Below, piece after piece: positions 1 to 8,225 of a DNA stretch of 64,000 nucleotides (its first letter is position 1; each line of letters begins with the position of its first letter). Below the pieces are notes generated by a model. The model was not told the origin of the DNA. It made no database searches and saw nothing but the letters and a program-made list of their open reading frames with translations. The position numbers were made by a program, and so were the translations under genes. Source of the stretch: Chryseobacterium gilvum (GTDB lineage: Bacteria; Bacteroidota; Bacteroidia; Flavobacteriales; Weeksellaceae); assembly GCF_025628965.1 (NCBI RefSeq), contig NZ_JAOTEN010000001.1:124001-188000 (forward strand). Direction: 5' to 3'.

Positions 1-1
1 T

Positions 2-136
2 ATTTTAAATGTCAATAAATACAATTCAGCAAGAAGCTTTTACGAATCACAGGGATATAAGATCTATGATGAAGGCGTTTTTGATATCGGAAACGGATAT
101 GTAATGGATGATTATTTAATGAAAATAATTCTATAG
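2..136 (+). CDS. GNAT-family N-acetyltransferase, C-terminal fragment
   Basis: This is the end of a gene that starts upstream of the window. The frame is open from base 2 and stops at TAG 134-136. The 44 visible residues include NKYNSARSFYESQGYK and a closing MDDYLMKIIL. An N..A...YE..GF/Y pattern followed by a short hydrophobic strand is typical of the last helix and strand of acetyl-CoA-dependent GNAT acetyltransferases. The acetyl-CoA loop and the substrate region lie outside the window, so the substrate cannot be inferred. It runs towards recG, which is on the other strand, with an inverted repeat between them. Confidence 0.7.
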   Translation: MLNVNKYNSARSFYESQGYKIYDEGVFDIGNGYVMDDYLMKIIL

Positions 137-140
137 AATT

Positions 141-200
141 AATGGGAACGGGCTTTAGCCCGTTTAAAAACTTATAAAATTCCATGGGCTTTAGCCAAAT
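141..200. repeat. Two copies of a GGGCTTTAGCC inverted-repeat motif
   Basis: A perfect 8-bp inverted repeat with a 2-bp centre lies at 147-164 (AACGGGCT, TT, AGCCCGTT). A second, shorter copy (TGGGCTTTAGCCA) lies at 185-197. Both sit between the converging GNAT gene and recG, so they may act as a two-way terminator. The paired near-identical cores also suggest a small dispersed intergenic repeat. Confidence 0.55.
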
Positions 201-205
201 TTAAT

Positions 206-2290
206 CTATGAAATCTTACTCCATTTATTTTTCCCTTTATAAAATTGAAGGTAGTAATTTTTAATAATCTGATGATCCGGTCTTGAGAGCAAAGGATCGG
301 CCTCCAGAATTTTTTCAACAATCTTTTTGGTATTCTTAATAATAACAGCATCGTTTACCAGATCCAGCTTTTTAAAGTCGACTACACCACTTTGCTGCGT
401 TCCCAGAATATCTCCCGGTCCGCGAAGCTGCATATCAACTTCGGAAATTTTAAAGCCGTCATTGGTTTCCGTCATGGTTTTTATCCTGGTTCTGCTTTCT
501 GTGGACAGTTTATCAGAAGTCATCAGAATACAGTAGCTCTGTTCGGCTCCTCTTCCGACACGGCCGCGCAACTGATGAAGCTGTGACAATCCGAATCTTT
601 CCGCACTTTCAATGACCATTACCGAGGCATTGGGAACATTAACGCCCACTTCAATAACGGTCGTTGCAACCATAATTTCTGCTTTTCCGGAAGCAAAATA
701 ATTCATGGCCGTATCTTTTTCATCCGGTTTCATTCTTCCGTGAAGCATGGCAACATTATACTCTGAAAAAGACTGCATCACATACTCTAAACCTTCCATT
801 AGATTTTTGTAATCCAGCGTTTCAGATTCTTCAATCAGCGGATAGACAAAATAAATCTGTCGCCCTTTTCTGATCTCGTCACGGCAGAAATTATAGACAA
901 AAGTCCGGTCTTTTTCTCTTCTGTGCGCAGTGATGATGGGCTTTCTTCCGACCGGCATTTCATCGATCACGGAAACATCCAGGTCAGAATAAAAGCTCAT
1001 CGCCAAAGTTCTGGGAATCGGCGTTGCGGTCATTACTAAAATATGAGGCGGAATTTTATTTTTTGCCCAAAGTTTGGCTCTTTGAGCCACTCCAAACCGA
1101 TGCTGTTCATCAATAATGGCTAATCCCAGGTTTTTAAATCTTACTTTATCTTCTAAAACGGCATGAGTTCCTACCAGAATCGCAAGCTCACCGTTTTCAA
1201 GCTCTTCATGGATGATTTTTCTCGCCGAAGCTTTTACGGAACCGGTCAGTAAACTAACTTTAATAGAAGTTTCTTTCAATAAATCCTTGATCCCGTTGTA
1301 ATGTTGCTGTGCAAGAATCTCTGTGGGAGCCATGATACAGCTCTGGAAACCATTGTCTAAGGCAATCAGCATCGTTAATAATGCGACCATCGTTTTTCCG
1401 GAACCTACGTCTCCCTGCAAAAGGCGATTCATCTGAATCGGTTTTTTCATATCGAGCCTGATTTCCTTTAAAACTCTTTTTTGCGCATTGGTCAGTTCAA
1501 AAGGAAGATGTTTTTCATAAAAATCGGTAAAATAATCTCCTACTATCGGAAATGGATTTCCCTGTGATTTTGTCTTATGATGTGCTTTTTTTAAGCCAAA
1601 ACCCAACTGGAAAAAGAATGATTCTTCAAATTTTAATCTCTGATTGGCTTTAGTAAGAAATTCATTATTTTCCGGAAAATGAATGTTTAAATAAGTATCC
1701 TGTCTGGATAAAAATTTCATTGATTGTATCAGATAATCCGGCAGGTTTTCGTGAATGAGAGTCGGTATTTCTTTGCAGATGTTCCTTAAGATAACCTGAA
1801 AAAATTTTTGGTTCAAACCTCTTTTGGTCAGTTTCTCTGAACCGGGATAGATCGGTTTTAAACGATTGTCTTTTTCCCTATTTTCGTCAATCTCAATTTC
1901 CGGGTGAGGCATGGAAAACTGGTTGTTGAAGACATTGATTTTCCCGAAAATAAACACTTCCCGGTTGACCGGAAGCTGCTCTTTGAGCCATTTTGAATAC
2001 TGAAACCAGACCAGATCCATACTTCCTGTATCATCATTGAATTTGGCGGTAAGTCTTTTTATTTTTCCGTTGTGGATTTCCTGAACCTGGGTAATTTTGC
2101 CTCTTAGCTGAATTTCGATATTGCTCTCCTGAAGGTTTCCTATTTTGTATATCTTATTTTTATCAATATACCGGATCGGGTAGAAGTGCAGAAGATCTTC
2201 CACAGTAGAAATCCCCAACACATTTTTAATGAGTTTGGCTCTTTCAGGACCGATTCCTTTGACGTATTCTATGGAAGTTTCTAAAGTCAA
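206..2290 (-). CDS. recG: ATP-dependent DNA helicase RecG
   Basis: RecG is a double-strand DNA translocase that remodels stalled replication forks and branched recombination intermediates. The 694-residue length is normal for the family. An N-terminal wedge/OB region (about residues 1-150) is followed by two helicase domains. Visible motifs are Walker A GDVGSGKT (293-300), the DEQH box (395-398), TATPIPRTLA, and RGRVGRG in the second helicase domain. The C-terminal LRGPGDILGTQQSG segment is characteristic of RecG and Mfd. The ATG at 2290 gives a standard N-terminus with a helix-hairpin-like KGIGPERAKLI. The thioredoxin gene upstream is cut off by a hairpin terminator, so recG is probably transcribed separately. 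Confidence 0.97.
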   Translation of the reverse strand: MTLETSIEYVKGIGPERAKLIKNVLGISTVEDLLHFYPIRYIDKNKIYKIGNLQESNIEIQLRGKITQVQEIHNGKIKRLTAKFNDDTGSMDLVWFQYSKWLKEQLPVNREVFIFGKINVFNNQFSMPHPEIEIDENREKDNRLKPIYPGSEKLTKRGLNQKFFQVILRNICKEIPTLIHENLPDYLIQSMKFLSRQDTYLNIHFPENNEFLTKANQRLKFEESFFFQLGFGLKKAHHKTKSQGNPFPIVGDYFTDFYEKHLPFELTNAQKRVLKEIRLDMKKPIQMNRLLQGDVGSGKTMVALLTMLIALDNGFQSCIMAPTEILAQQHYNGIKDLLKETSIKVSLLTGSVKASARKIIHEELENGELAILVGTHAVLEDKVRFKNLGLAIIDEQHRFGVAQRAKLWAKNKIPPHILVMTATPIPRTLAMSFYSDLDVSVIDEMPVGRKPIITAHRREKDRTFVYNFCRDEIRKGRQIYFVYPLIEESETLDYKNLMEGLEYVMQSFSEYNVAMLHGRMKPDEKDTAMNYFASGKAEIMVATTVIEVGVNVPNASVMVIESAERFGLSQLHQLRGRVGRGAEQSYCILMTSDKLSTESRTRIKTMTETNDGFKISEVDMQLRGPGDILGTQQSGVVDFKKLDLVNDAVIIKNTKKIVEKILEADPLLSRPDHQIIKNYYLQFYKGKNKWSKIS

Positions 2291-2327
2291 TCAATAAGAA
2301 AGGCACGAATTTCGGGAAAATTTGGAA

Positions 2328-2356
2328 ATAAAAAAAGCTTTCAAATCTGAAAGCTT
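2328..2356 (-). terminator. Rho-independent terminator after the thioredoxin gene
   Basis: Read on the minus strand, AAGCTTTCA and TGAAAGCTT form a 9-bp stem around a 4-base loop, followed by a run of T. It lies between the thioredoxin stop and the recG start. Confidence 0.75.
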
Positions 2357-2360
2357 GTGA

Positions 2361-2894
2361 TTACTCTTTTATATTCGATTTGAATTTTTTCTGGTATTCT
2401 TCCCATTCTTCACGGGTTTTGATTTTTTTATACAAATCATTGGAAATTAACGAGAGATAAGGTTCCAGTTCTTTTGCGGATAATTCTCCCTGCAGAATGG
2501 TAATGGGACCACCGCTTTCATCTAAAAATACGGTGCTTGGAACTGCTCCCACATTCATAAACTGGGTGAATTCGTGGAGTGAATTTCTTCCTTTTTTCTT
2601 TGAAGTGTTATCGTTTGAGAAGGTTCTTCCGAATATTTCAACCTGTTTTTGCTCTTCCGCATTAAATTTTACGGGATAATAGTTCTGATTCAGGAAATCA
2701 GCAATTATCGGATGCCCGTACGTTTTTTTATCCATTATTTTGCACGGGCCGCACCAGTCTGCATAAAAATCAATCAGTATTTTTTTAGGATTTTCTTTTT
2801 GAGCTTTTAATGCTTCTTCGATGGTCATCCATTTTACCTGTGCAAAGCTTACGCTTATCCATAATAAAAATAAGATGCTGATTATTTTTTTCAT
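2361..2894 (-). CDS. Secreted thioredoxin-family protein
   Basis: A 177-residue thioredoxin-fold protein with an N-terminal signal peptide (MKKIISILFLLWISVSFAQ, cleavage likely after residue 18 or 19). The redox motif is W47-CGPC-51 within FYADWCGPCKIMD, and a cis-proline segment VGAVPSTVFLD follows. It is probably a periplasmic disulfide reductase of the DsbD-gamma or thioredoxin_7 type found widely in Bacteroidota. Its partner is not visible here. An insertion of about 15 basic residues (TSKKKGRNSLHEFTQFM) lies before the cis-Pro loop. The gene stands alone between terminators. Periplasmic location is inferred from the signal peptide. Confidence 0.88.
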   Translation of the reverse strand: MKKIISILFLLWISVSFAQVKWMTIEEALKAQKENPKKILIDFYADWCGPCKIMDKKTYGHPIIADFLNQNYYPVKFNAEEQKQVEIFGRTFSNDNTSKKKGRNSLHEFTQFMNVGAVPSTVFLDESGGPITILQGELSAKELEPYLSLISNDLYKKIKTREEWEEYQKKFKSNIKE

Positions 2895-2928
2895 ATGTTG
2901 ATTTTAAATAAGAGGATCGTAGAATATT

Positions 2929-4440
2929 TTATTTTACTTCCTGCATTAACTTTTTTACAAAAGGAGAGATCAAAATCAGGACCACTCCTGCAATTACCGC
3001 ATACAGCCCCAATTGTTTGTATCCTTCTGTATAGGTTATCAATGCATCATAATTGGATGCGTTTTCTTTCGCAGAGACTAAGCCTGCTCCTATAATTCCG
3101 GCAACATACTGTCCGTAAGCAGACGCCAGAAACCACATTCCCATCATCATTCCCTGCAGGTTTTTGGTAGACAGCTTGGTCATGATCGATAAGCCGATCG
3201 GGGAGAGGCAAAGTTCTCCTAAAGTGATCACTAATAAAGCAATCGTAAAGAAGTTTAATGACGTAATACCCTGAATATTAGCGAAAAGTCTGGTGGCAAA
3301 AAGAACATAATATCCTAATCCTAGAAAAATAAATCCTAATCCGAATTTAATAATTGTATTGGGTTCTATTTTTCTTTTGCTGAGCCAAATCCACAATAAT
3401 CCGATAAGGGGAGCCAGGAAAATAATAAAAAATGCGCCTCCGGAATTGTTGATACCATTCGGATCTAACCCCAAAAGGTCTTTATTTAAATTTTTAGCCG
3501 CAAAAATACTTAGTGAACCGCCGCTTTGCTCATAAATTCCCCAAAATAGAATAGAAAACAGAATAAAAACCAATGCTGCCCAGAGTTTTTTACGTTCGGC
3601 AGAGGTTACTTTAGACATTTCATAAAATAGATAGATCAATGTTAAAGGTCCTACAGTCCACATAAAATAATCGGTATATTCCGGAACTGAGACCATTTTC
3701 ATAATAATCGGAATGAAAATTAAGGATAAAACATACACTCCATATTCTTTCCATTTCGGCATGGGAGCAGATTTTACTTCCTGTAACGGATGTCCTGGCT
3801 GAAGCCCTATCGTTCCTAAGCTTCTTTGGGTAAATATAAAATTAACTAAACTGATAACCATAACGACTGCGGCTAAACCAAAAGCAACGTTCCATCTCAT
3901 ACTTTCTGAAATAACGCTTCTTAAAAGTTCTCCTTTACCAATGGCGATACATAAATATCCTCCCAATAAAGCTCCGAGATTGATACCGGCATAAAAAAGA
4001 GAAAACCCCGCATCTGCTCTGGAATCGTTTGGCTTGTACAGCTGACCAACCATGGAAGAGATGTTAGGTTTGAAAAATCCGGTTCCCACCACAGTAAATG
4101 CAATTCCAAGGAAAAAAAATTTGTGAGGATCTGCAGCTAAAATCAAACTTCCGACAATCATCAATAATCCACCCCAGAAAAGTGATTTTCTAAATCCTAA
4201 AATTTTATCTGCAAAAAGCCCGCCTATAAAAGTAAACGCATATACAAATGCCTGTGTTGCACCATATTGCAGGTTGGCTTCTTTTTCATGGAAATTCAGC
4301 TGTGAAATCATAAAGAAAACCAGCATTCCGCGCATTCCGTAAAAGCAGAAGCGCTCCCACATTTCGGAAAAGAAGAGGCTCCAGATCTGTTTTGGGTATT
4401 TTCCTTTAAAGTTTTGTATTTCGGCGAGCGTTAAATTCAT
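2929..4440 (-). CDS. POT-family proton-dependent oligopeptide transporter (first of three)
   Basis: A 503-residue inner-membrane transporter of the POT/PTR2 branch of the major facilitator superfamily, predicted to import di- and tripeptides with protons. The first helix carries the diagnostic ExxER motif (E26-M-W-E29-R30) followed by FYGMR. The middle has GNGFFKPNISS-like sequence (TGFFKPNISSMVGQLY), and LGELCLSPIGLS marks a late helix. About 14 hydrophobic segments are visible. Two more POT genes follow upstream on the same strand (4585-6303 and 6439-8100), then a secreted dipeptidyl peptidase. The copies differ clearly in sequence, which argues for different substrate ranges and not a recent duplication. 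Confidence 0.94.
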   Translation of the reverse strand: MNLTLAEIQNFKGKYPKQIWSLFFSEMWERFCFYGMRGMLVFFMISQLNFHEKEANLQYGATQAFVYAFTFIGGLFADKILGFRKSLFWGGLLMIVGSLILAADPHKFFFLGIAFTVVGTGFFKPNISSMVGQLYKPNDSRADAGFSLFYAGINLGALLGGYLCIAIGKGELLRSVISESMRWNVAFGLAAVVMVISLVNFIFTQRSLGTIGLQPGHPLQEVKSAPMPKWKEYGVYVLSLIFIPIIMKMVSVPEYTDYFMWTVGPLTLIYLFYEMSKVTSAERKKLWAALVFILFSILFWGIYEQSGGSLSIFAAKNLNKDLLGLDPNGINNSGGAFFIIFLAPLIGLLWIWLSKRKIEPNTIIKFGLGFIFLGLGYYVLFATRLFANIQGITSLNFFTIALLVITLGELCLSPIGLSIMTKLSTKNLQGMMMGMWFLASAYGQYVAGIIGAGLVSAKENASNYDALITYTEGYKQLGLYAVIAGVVLILISPFVKKLMQEVK

Positions 4441-4533
4441 AGGTACATCATTAATTTTTAAAAGTATGTTGAAATTTTACTTTGTAATCCATGTATAACG
4501 TGGAATGTAAAATAAACATCTTACGAAAATAGA

Positions 4534-4560
4534 AAAAACCTCCGACAAATCAGAGGTTTA
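4534..4560 (-). terminator. Terminator after the second POT transporter
   Basis: On the minus strand, AAACCTC and GAGGTTT form a stem around a 10-base loop and are followed by T-rich sequence. It lies 25 bp after the POT gene stop. Confidence 0.65.
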
Positions 4561-4584
4561 AAATATTATTTTTAGAATGGCTAT

Positions 4585-6303
4585 TTATCCTACACCATTC
4601 ATCATTTTCTTTAATCGTGGTGCCAAAAGAGCTAAAATGATGGCTGCAATACCACACAGTACCACAAATACCATAAAGAACTCAAATAAGTTATGAATTT
4701 CTACACCAGCAAATGTTGTATTGGCAACCGGCAACTGCTCTTTTTCAAATAAGGCAACCTGCTGTGGAGTCAATGTTACTTTTTTATCTAAGACATCCTG
4801 AAGATTAATGCCTAATTTTTCTGCTTTAACAAATTTATCTCCTGTCGCAGGAATAATCGCCCCTAAAGAACCCGCTAAAGCGTATCCTGCAGCATTAGAA
4901 ATAAAGAATACACCGTACAGTAAAGAGGCAAATCTTTTAGGAGCCAGTTTACCTACTAATGATAATCCGATAGGGGATAAGCAAAGCTCACCCATGGTCT
5001 GGATAAGATACAGCAACATTAACCATTTGATCGCTAGTAATCCTGTGTTTCCCAGATCTTTTACATTATATGCAATGATAAAGTATGACAAAGCGATTAA
5101 CGCAAGACCTATCGCCTGTTTCATTGGTGAAACCGGCTCTTTTCCTTTTGCTCTCAATTTATCCCAAAGCAAACTGAAAGGCAAAGCTAAAGCGACCACA
5201 AAAAGACCGTTAAAAATCTGCACCATGGATGGAGGCATATTCCAGCCTAAGATATTTCTGTCAGTCTGATTATCAGCAATAAAAGTTAATGATGAACCCG
5301 CCTGTTCAAATGCAGCCCAAAAGAAAATAATGAAGAATGACACAATATAGATCACCCAGATTCTCTGTCTCTCCACTTTATTTTCAGCAGAACTCATAAT
5401 TAAAAATGCCAGTGAAATTCCTGCAGCATAGATAAAAGGGTAAATCAAGCCTTTAATCAATTGTCCCATTCCTACGGAGTTGAATCCGAATTCTCCTACT
5501 AAAATATATCTGAATACAAAGAAAAGCGCAACAAATAATCCTACTGCGATTCCCATATTTTTTCCTGAAAATTTTGCTGTCTGAGTTTCACCTTCTTCAA
5601 AATCTTCACTTGTATTATGTTTTGGTAAGCCACCAATGGGTCTTCCTTCCGGGGTAACTACATATTTATTTTTAAGAATAAAGAATGTTACAGTCCCTAC
5701 AAGCATGGCAATAGATGCAGCCAAGAATCCCCATTTGAAAGCAAAAATATCTCTAACTCCTGCGTCAGTTTTAACATCTCCCAGATACGGGCAAATAAAC
5801 TGGCCTAAAAATGCACCGATATTGATCCCCATATAAAAAATGGTAAACGCAGAATCCAGCTTTGATTTTTCCTGTTTTGGATATAAACTTCCCACCATGG
5901 AAGAAATGTTTGGTTTGAAGAAACCGTTTCCGAAGATGATAATAAATAATGCGAGCCACATCAATGTTTTTGCACCTCCCAAATTGGAAGAAAATGTAGA
6001 AGCACTGAAAAACAACAGCAATTGTCCGATCGCCATCAAGGTACCGCCTACTAAAATTGCATTCCGGTTTCCGATGTATTTATCTGCAATAAAACCTCCT
6101 AAAAGCGGTGTTAAATAACACAATGCTAAAAATCCCCCGTAAATAATTGCTGCATCAGCTTCTTTGATAAGAAGTGAATTTACCATAAATAAGGTAAGCA
6201 ATGCTCTCATTCCGTAGAAGTTGAAACGCTCCCACATTTCTGTTCCGAATAGAACCCATAATCCTTTAGGGTGTTTAGTCTTTGGCTGAACCGCTGTATC
6301 CAT
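4585..6303 (-). CDS. POT-family proton-dependent oligopeptide transporter (second of three)
   Basis: A 572-residue POT/PTR2 transporter in the inner membrane, predicted to import small peptides with protons. The ExxER motif is at E22-M-W-E25-R26, followed by FNFYGMRALL. GNGFFKPNISSMVGSLY and MGELCLSPIGLSLVGKL are the expected family signatures. It is longer than the neighbouring copy because of a loop near residue 500 (VKAEKLGINLQDVLDKKVTL and following) between the last helices, probably an extracytoplasmic excursion. It has its own promoter-like site (-33 TTG, 19-bp spacer, TATATTTG) and its own terminator, so it looks like a single-gene unit. Confidence 0.94.
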   Translation of the reverse strand: MDTAVQPKTKHPKGLWVLFGTEMWERFNFYGMRALLTLFMVNSLLIKEADAAIIYGGFLALCYLTPLLGGFIADKYIGNRNAILVGGTLMAIGQLLLFFSASTFSSNLGGAKTLMWLALFIIIFGNGFFKPNISSMVGSLYPKQEKSKLDSAFTIFYMGINIGAFLGQFICPYLGDVKTDAGVRDIFAFKWGFLAASIAMLVGTVTFFILKNKYVVTPEGRPIGGLPKHNTSEDFEEGETQTAKFSGKNMGIAVGLFVALFFVFRYILVGEFGFNSVGMGQLIKGLIYPFIYAAGISLAFLIMSSAENKVERQRIWVIYIVSFFIIFFWAAFEQAGSSLTFIADNQTDRNILGWNMPPSMVQIFNGLFVVALALPFSLLWDKLRAKGKEPVSPMKQAIGLALIALSYFIIAYNVKDLGNTGLLAIKWLMLLYLIQTMGELCLSPIGLSLVGKLAPKRFASLLYGVFFISNAAGYALAGSLGAIIPATGDKFVKAEKLGINLQDVLDKKVTLTPQQVALFEKEQLPVANTTFAGVEIHNLFEFFMVFVVLCGIAAIILALLAPRLKKMMNGVG

Positions 6304-6334
6304 ATATTGATTGTTAAATTTTTGTTAAGACTAG

Positions 6335-6364
6335 CAAATATAGTTTTTTTTGAGTTTTTTGCAA
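6335..6364 (-). promoter_or_regulatory. Bacteroidota-type promoter for the second POT gene
   Basis: On the minus strand, TTG (6364-6362), a 19-base spacer and TATATTTG (6342-6335) match the Bacteroidota TTG / TAnnTTTG consensus. The start codon lies about 30 bases downstream. Confidence 0.7.
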
Positions 6365-6385
6365 TATTTAATTTTACATTTCAAA

Positions 6386-6414
6386 TAAAAAAACTGCAGA
6401 TTAAGTCTACAGCT
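6386..6414 (-). terminator. Terminator after the third POT transporter
   Basis: On the minus strand, a 7-bp stem (CTGTAGA / TCTGCAG, one G-T pair) is followed by seven or more T. It sits between the third and second POT genes. Confidence 0.6.
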
Positions 6415-6438
6415 TTTGTTTATGAATGAAGATAAAGT

Positions 6439-8094
6439 TTAATGTCCTTTTTCTTTCATGATTCTATTTAATCTTTTCAGCATGGTGAGTCCTAAAAGAG
6501 TAGCAAAAATCAACAGTGCAAAGTTGACCAGGAAGTAATTCATTTTATTCTCGTAGCTGTACCATGTGCTTGCCAAAATTCCTGAAAGTTTATTTCCTAC
6601 GGAATTGGCGAGGAAAAAGCCGCCCATCATTAAAGCCGTAATTCTTGCCGGCGAAAGTTTGGAAACGAAGGATAACCCCATTGGCGAAAGGCATAATTCT
6701 CCTACGGTAATCACTCCATAACCTGCAATGAGCCACCACGGTGAAACTTTTACGGCTCCGTTATCTCCCGCCCAAACTGCTAAAACCATCACCAGACAGG
6801 ATAATGCGGAGATAAACAATCCCAAAACAATTTTTGTAGGTGTTAAAGGTTCTTTGCCTTTTCTTCTTAATAAAGCCCAAAATGCTACGACCACCGGAGT
6901 AAGTGCAATTACCCAAAACGGATTGATGGATTGAAACAGTTCTGTATTATATAAAAAGACCTGCTTTTCAGGATTTTTTTCTAAATCTGCCCTTTGTTCC
7001 GCAGGGATATTTTTAAAATAAATGTCTTTTCCCGTTTCTTTAATTGATTTTCCGTCTTTGTCTTTCTGAGATTGGTACTGATTGTCATATACAGGAACTT
7101 CTTTGTCTTTATAGCTTTTTCCGTCAACCATATAGATATCTTCCAAAGGTTTTTCAAGTGATGCGGGAACACTTCTGTCGGTATAATAATTGGCCCATCT
7201 TGTTAAAGCTGTTCCGTTTTGCTTAAAAACCGCCCAGAAAAACATGCTGATCAGAAAAACGGAAAGTAAGGCTCCAATGGAAGGTTTTTCCTCTGGCTTG
7301 GCTTTAAAATAAAGAGAAGCGTAAAAATAAATCACAGGTATACAGGCAAAAATAAACGCATCGGTACTGTCGCTTCCAAAAATATTATTGGGAATAAACC
7401 AACCGATAATCCCCGCAACAATAGCAGGTAAGAATACTTTAAGCATAATTTCAGAAAGCTTTGTATCTCCTTCCTGAACGGGTTTCATCTGTGCTGCATG
7501 AATGTAATGTTTTCTACCGATGGTAAAAATAACCATCCCGATCAGCATTCCTACTCCTGCTGTAATGAACGCTTCACCCCAGCCAAATTTATTCCGCATA
7601 AAAGCTGCAATAATATTGCAGATAAATGCTCCGATATTGATTCCCATGTAGAAAATATTATACCCTGAGTCTTTGTTAGCTTTGTAAGGTTCTTCTGAAT
7701 ATAAATTTCCCAAGAGAGTAGAAATGGTAGGCTTGAAAAAACCGTTTCCGATAATAATTAAGGCTAGAGATCCGTAAAATAAAGGTAATTCTTTAAAAAC
7801 GCCCATTCCGATGTAGCCTGCAGCCATTAGAAACCCGCCTAAATAAATAGATCTTATATATCCCAAAACCCGGTCTGCCAAAAATCCCCCGATGAATGGA
7901 GTAAGATAGGTCAATGCGATATAGGTTCCGAAAATATCATCTGCGGTTTTATCGGGAAGTCCGAGACCGCCTTTCATTCCGGTAGGTTCAATCACATAAA
8001 GAACGAAAATTCCGAGAATTAAATAGTATCCGAAACGTTCCCACATTTCAGTAAAGAACAGGAAAGGCAGCCCTTTAGGATGTTTAGTCTTCAT
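6439..8094 (-). CDS. POT-family proton-dependent oligopeptide transporter (third of three)
   Basis: A POT/PTR2 peptide-proton symporter of 551 residues from the ATG at 8094. An upstream TTG at 8100 would add two residues, but the ATG gives the MKTKHPKGLP start shared with its neighbour. The ExxER motif (E16-M-W-E19-R20), NGFFKPTISTLLGNLY and VGELCLSPMGLSFVSKL identify the family. It differs from the other two copies by a charged insertion of about 90 residues after WAVFKQNGTALTRWANYY. That insertion is rich in K, D and E, lies between membrane helices, and is likely periplasmic. Similar insertions are known in some bacterial POTs. It sits just downstream of the dipeptidyl peptidase gene, with a terminator between them. 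Confidence 0.93.
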   Translation of the reverse strand: MKTKHPKGLPFLFFTEMWERFGYYLILGIFVLYVIEPTGMKGGLGLPDKTADDIFGTYIALTYLTPFIGGFLADRVLGYIRSIYLGGFLMAAGYIGMGVFKELPLFYGSLALIIIGNGFFKPTISTLLGNLYSEEPYKANKDSGYNIFYMGINIGAFICNIIAAFMRNKFGWGEAFITAGVGMLIGMVIFTIGRKHYIHAAQMKPVQEGDTKLSEIMLKVFLPAIVAGIIGWFIPNNIFGSDSTDAFIFACIPVIYFYASLYFKAKPEEKPSIGALLSVFLISMFFWAVFKQNGTALTRWANYYTDRSVPASLEKPLEDIYMVDGKSYKDKEVPVYDNQYQSQKDKDGKSIKETGKDIYFKNIPAEQRADLEKNPEKQVFLYNTELFQSINPFWVIALTPVVVAFWALLRRKGKEPLTPTKIVLGLFISALSCLVMVLAVWAGDNGAVKVSPWWLIAGYGVITVGELCLSPMGLSFVSKLSPARITALMMGGFFLANSVGNKLSGILASTWYSYENKMNYFLVNFALLIFATLLGLTMLKRLNRIMKEKGH

Positions 8095-8113
8095 ATTCAA
8101 ATTTCAAATTTCT

Positions 8114-8121
8114 CAAAAATA
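8114..8121 (-). promoter_or_regulatory. Possible -7 element for the third POT gene
   Basis: TATTTTTG on the minus strand matches TAnnTTTG and lies about 20 bases before the ATG at 8094. I see no clear -33 TTG, so support is partial. Confidence 0.4.
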
Positions 8122-8175
8122 GGTTTTTAATTTTAATTGTTATAAGAAATATTTTCTAAAGCATGAAGGTACTTC

Positions 8176-8206
8176 ATAAAAAAACCTCTCAATAATTGAA
8201 AGGTTT
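8176..8206 (-). terminator. Terminator after the S9B peptidase gene
   Basis: On the minus strand, AAACCTTTCAA and TTGAGAGGTTT form a hairpin (one mismatch, 3-base loop) followed by T7. It lies 20 bp after the peptidase stop codon. Confidence 0.75.
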
Positions 8207-8225
8207 AAATCATATGAAAGGAAAT

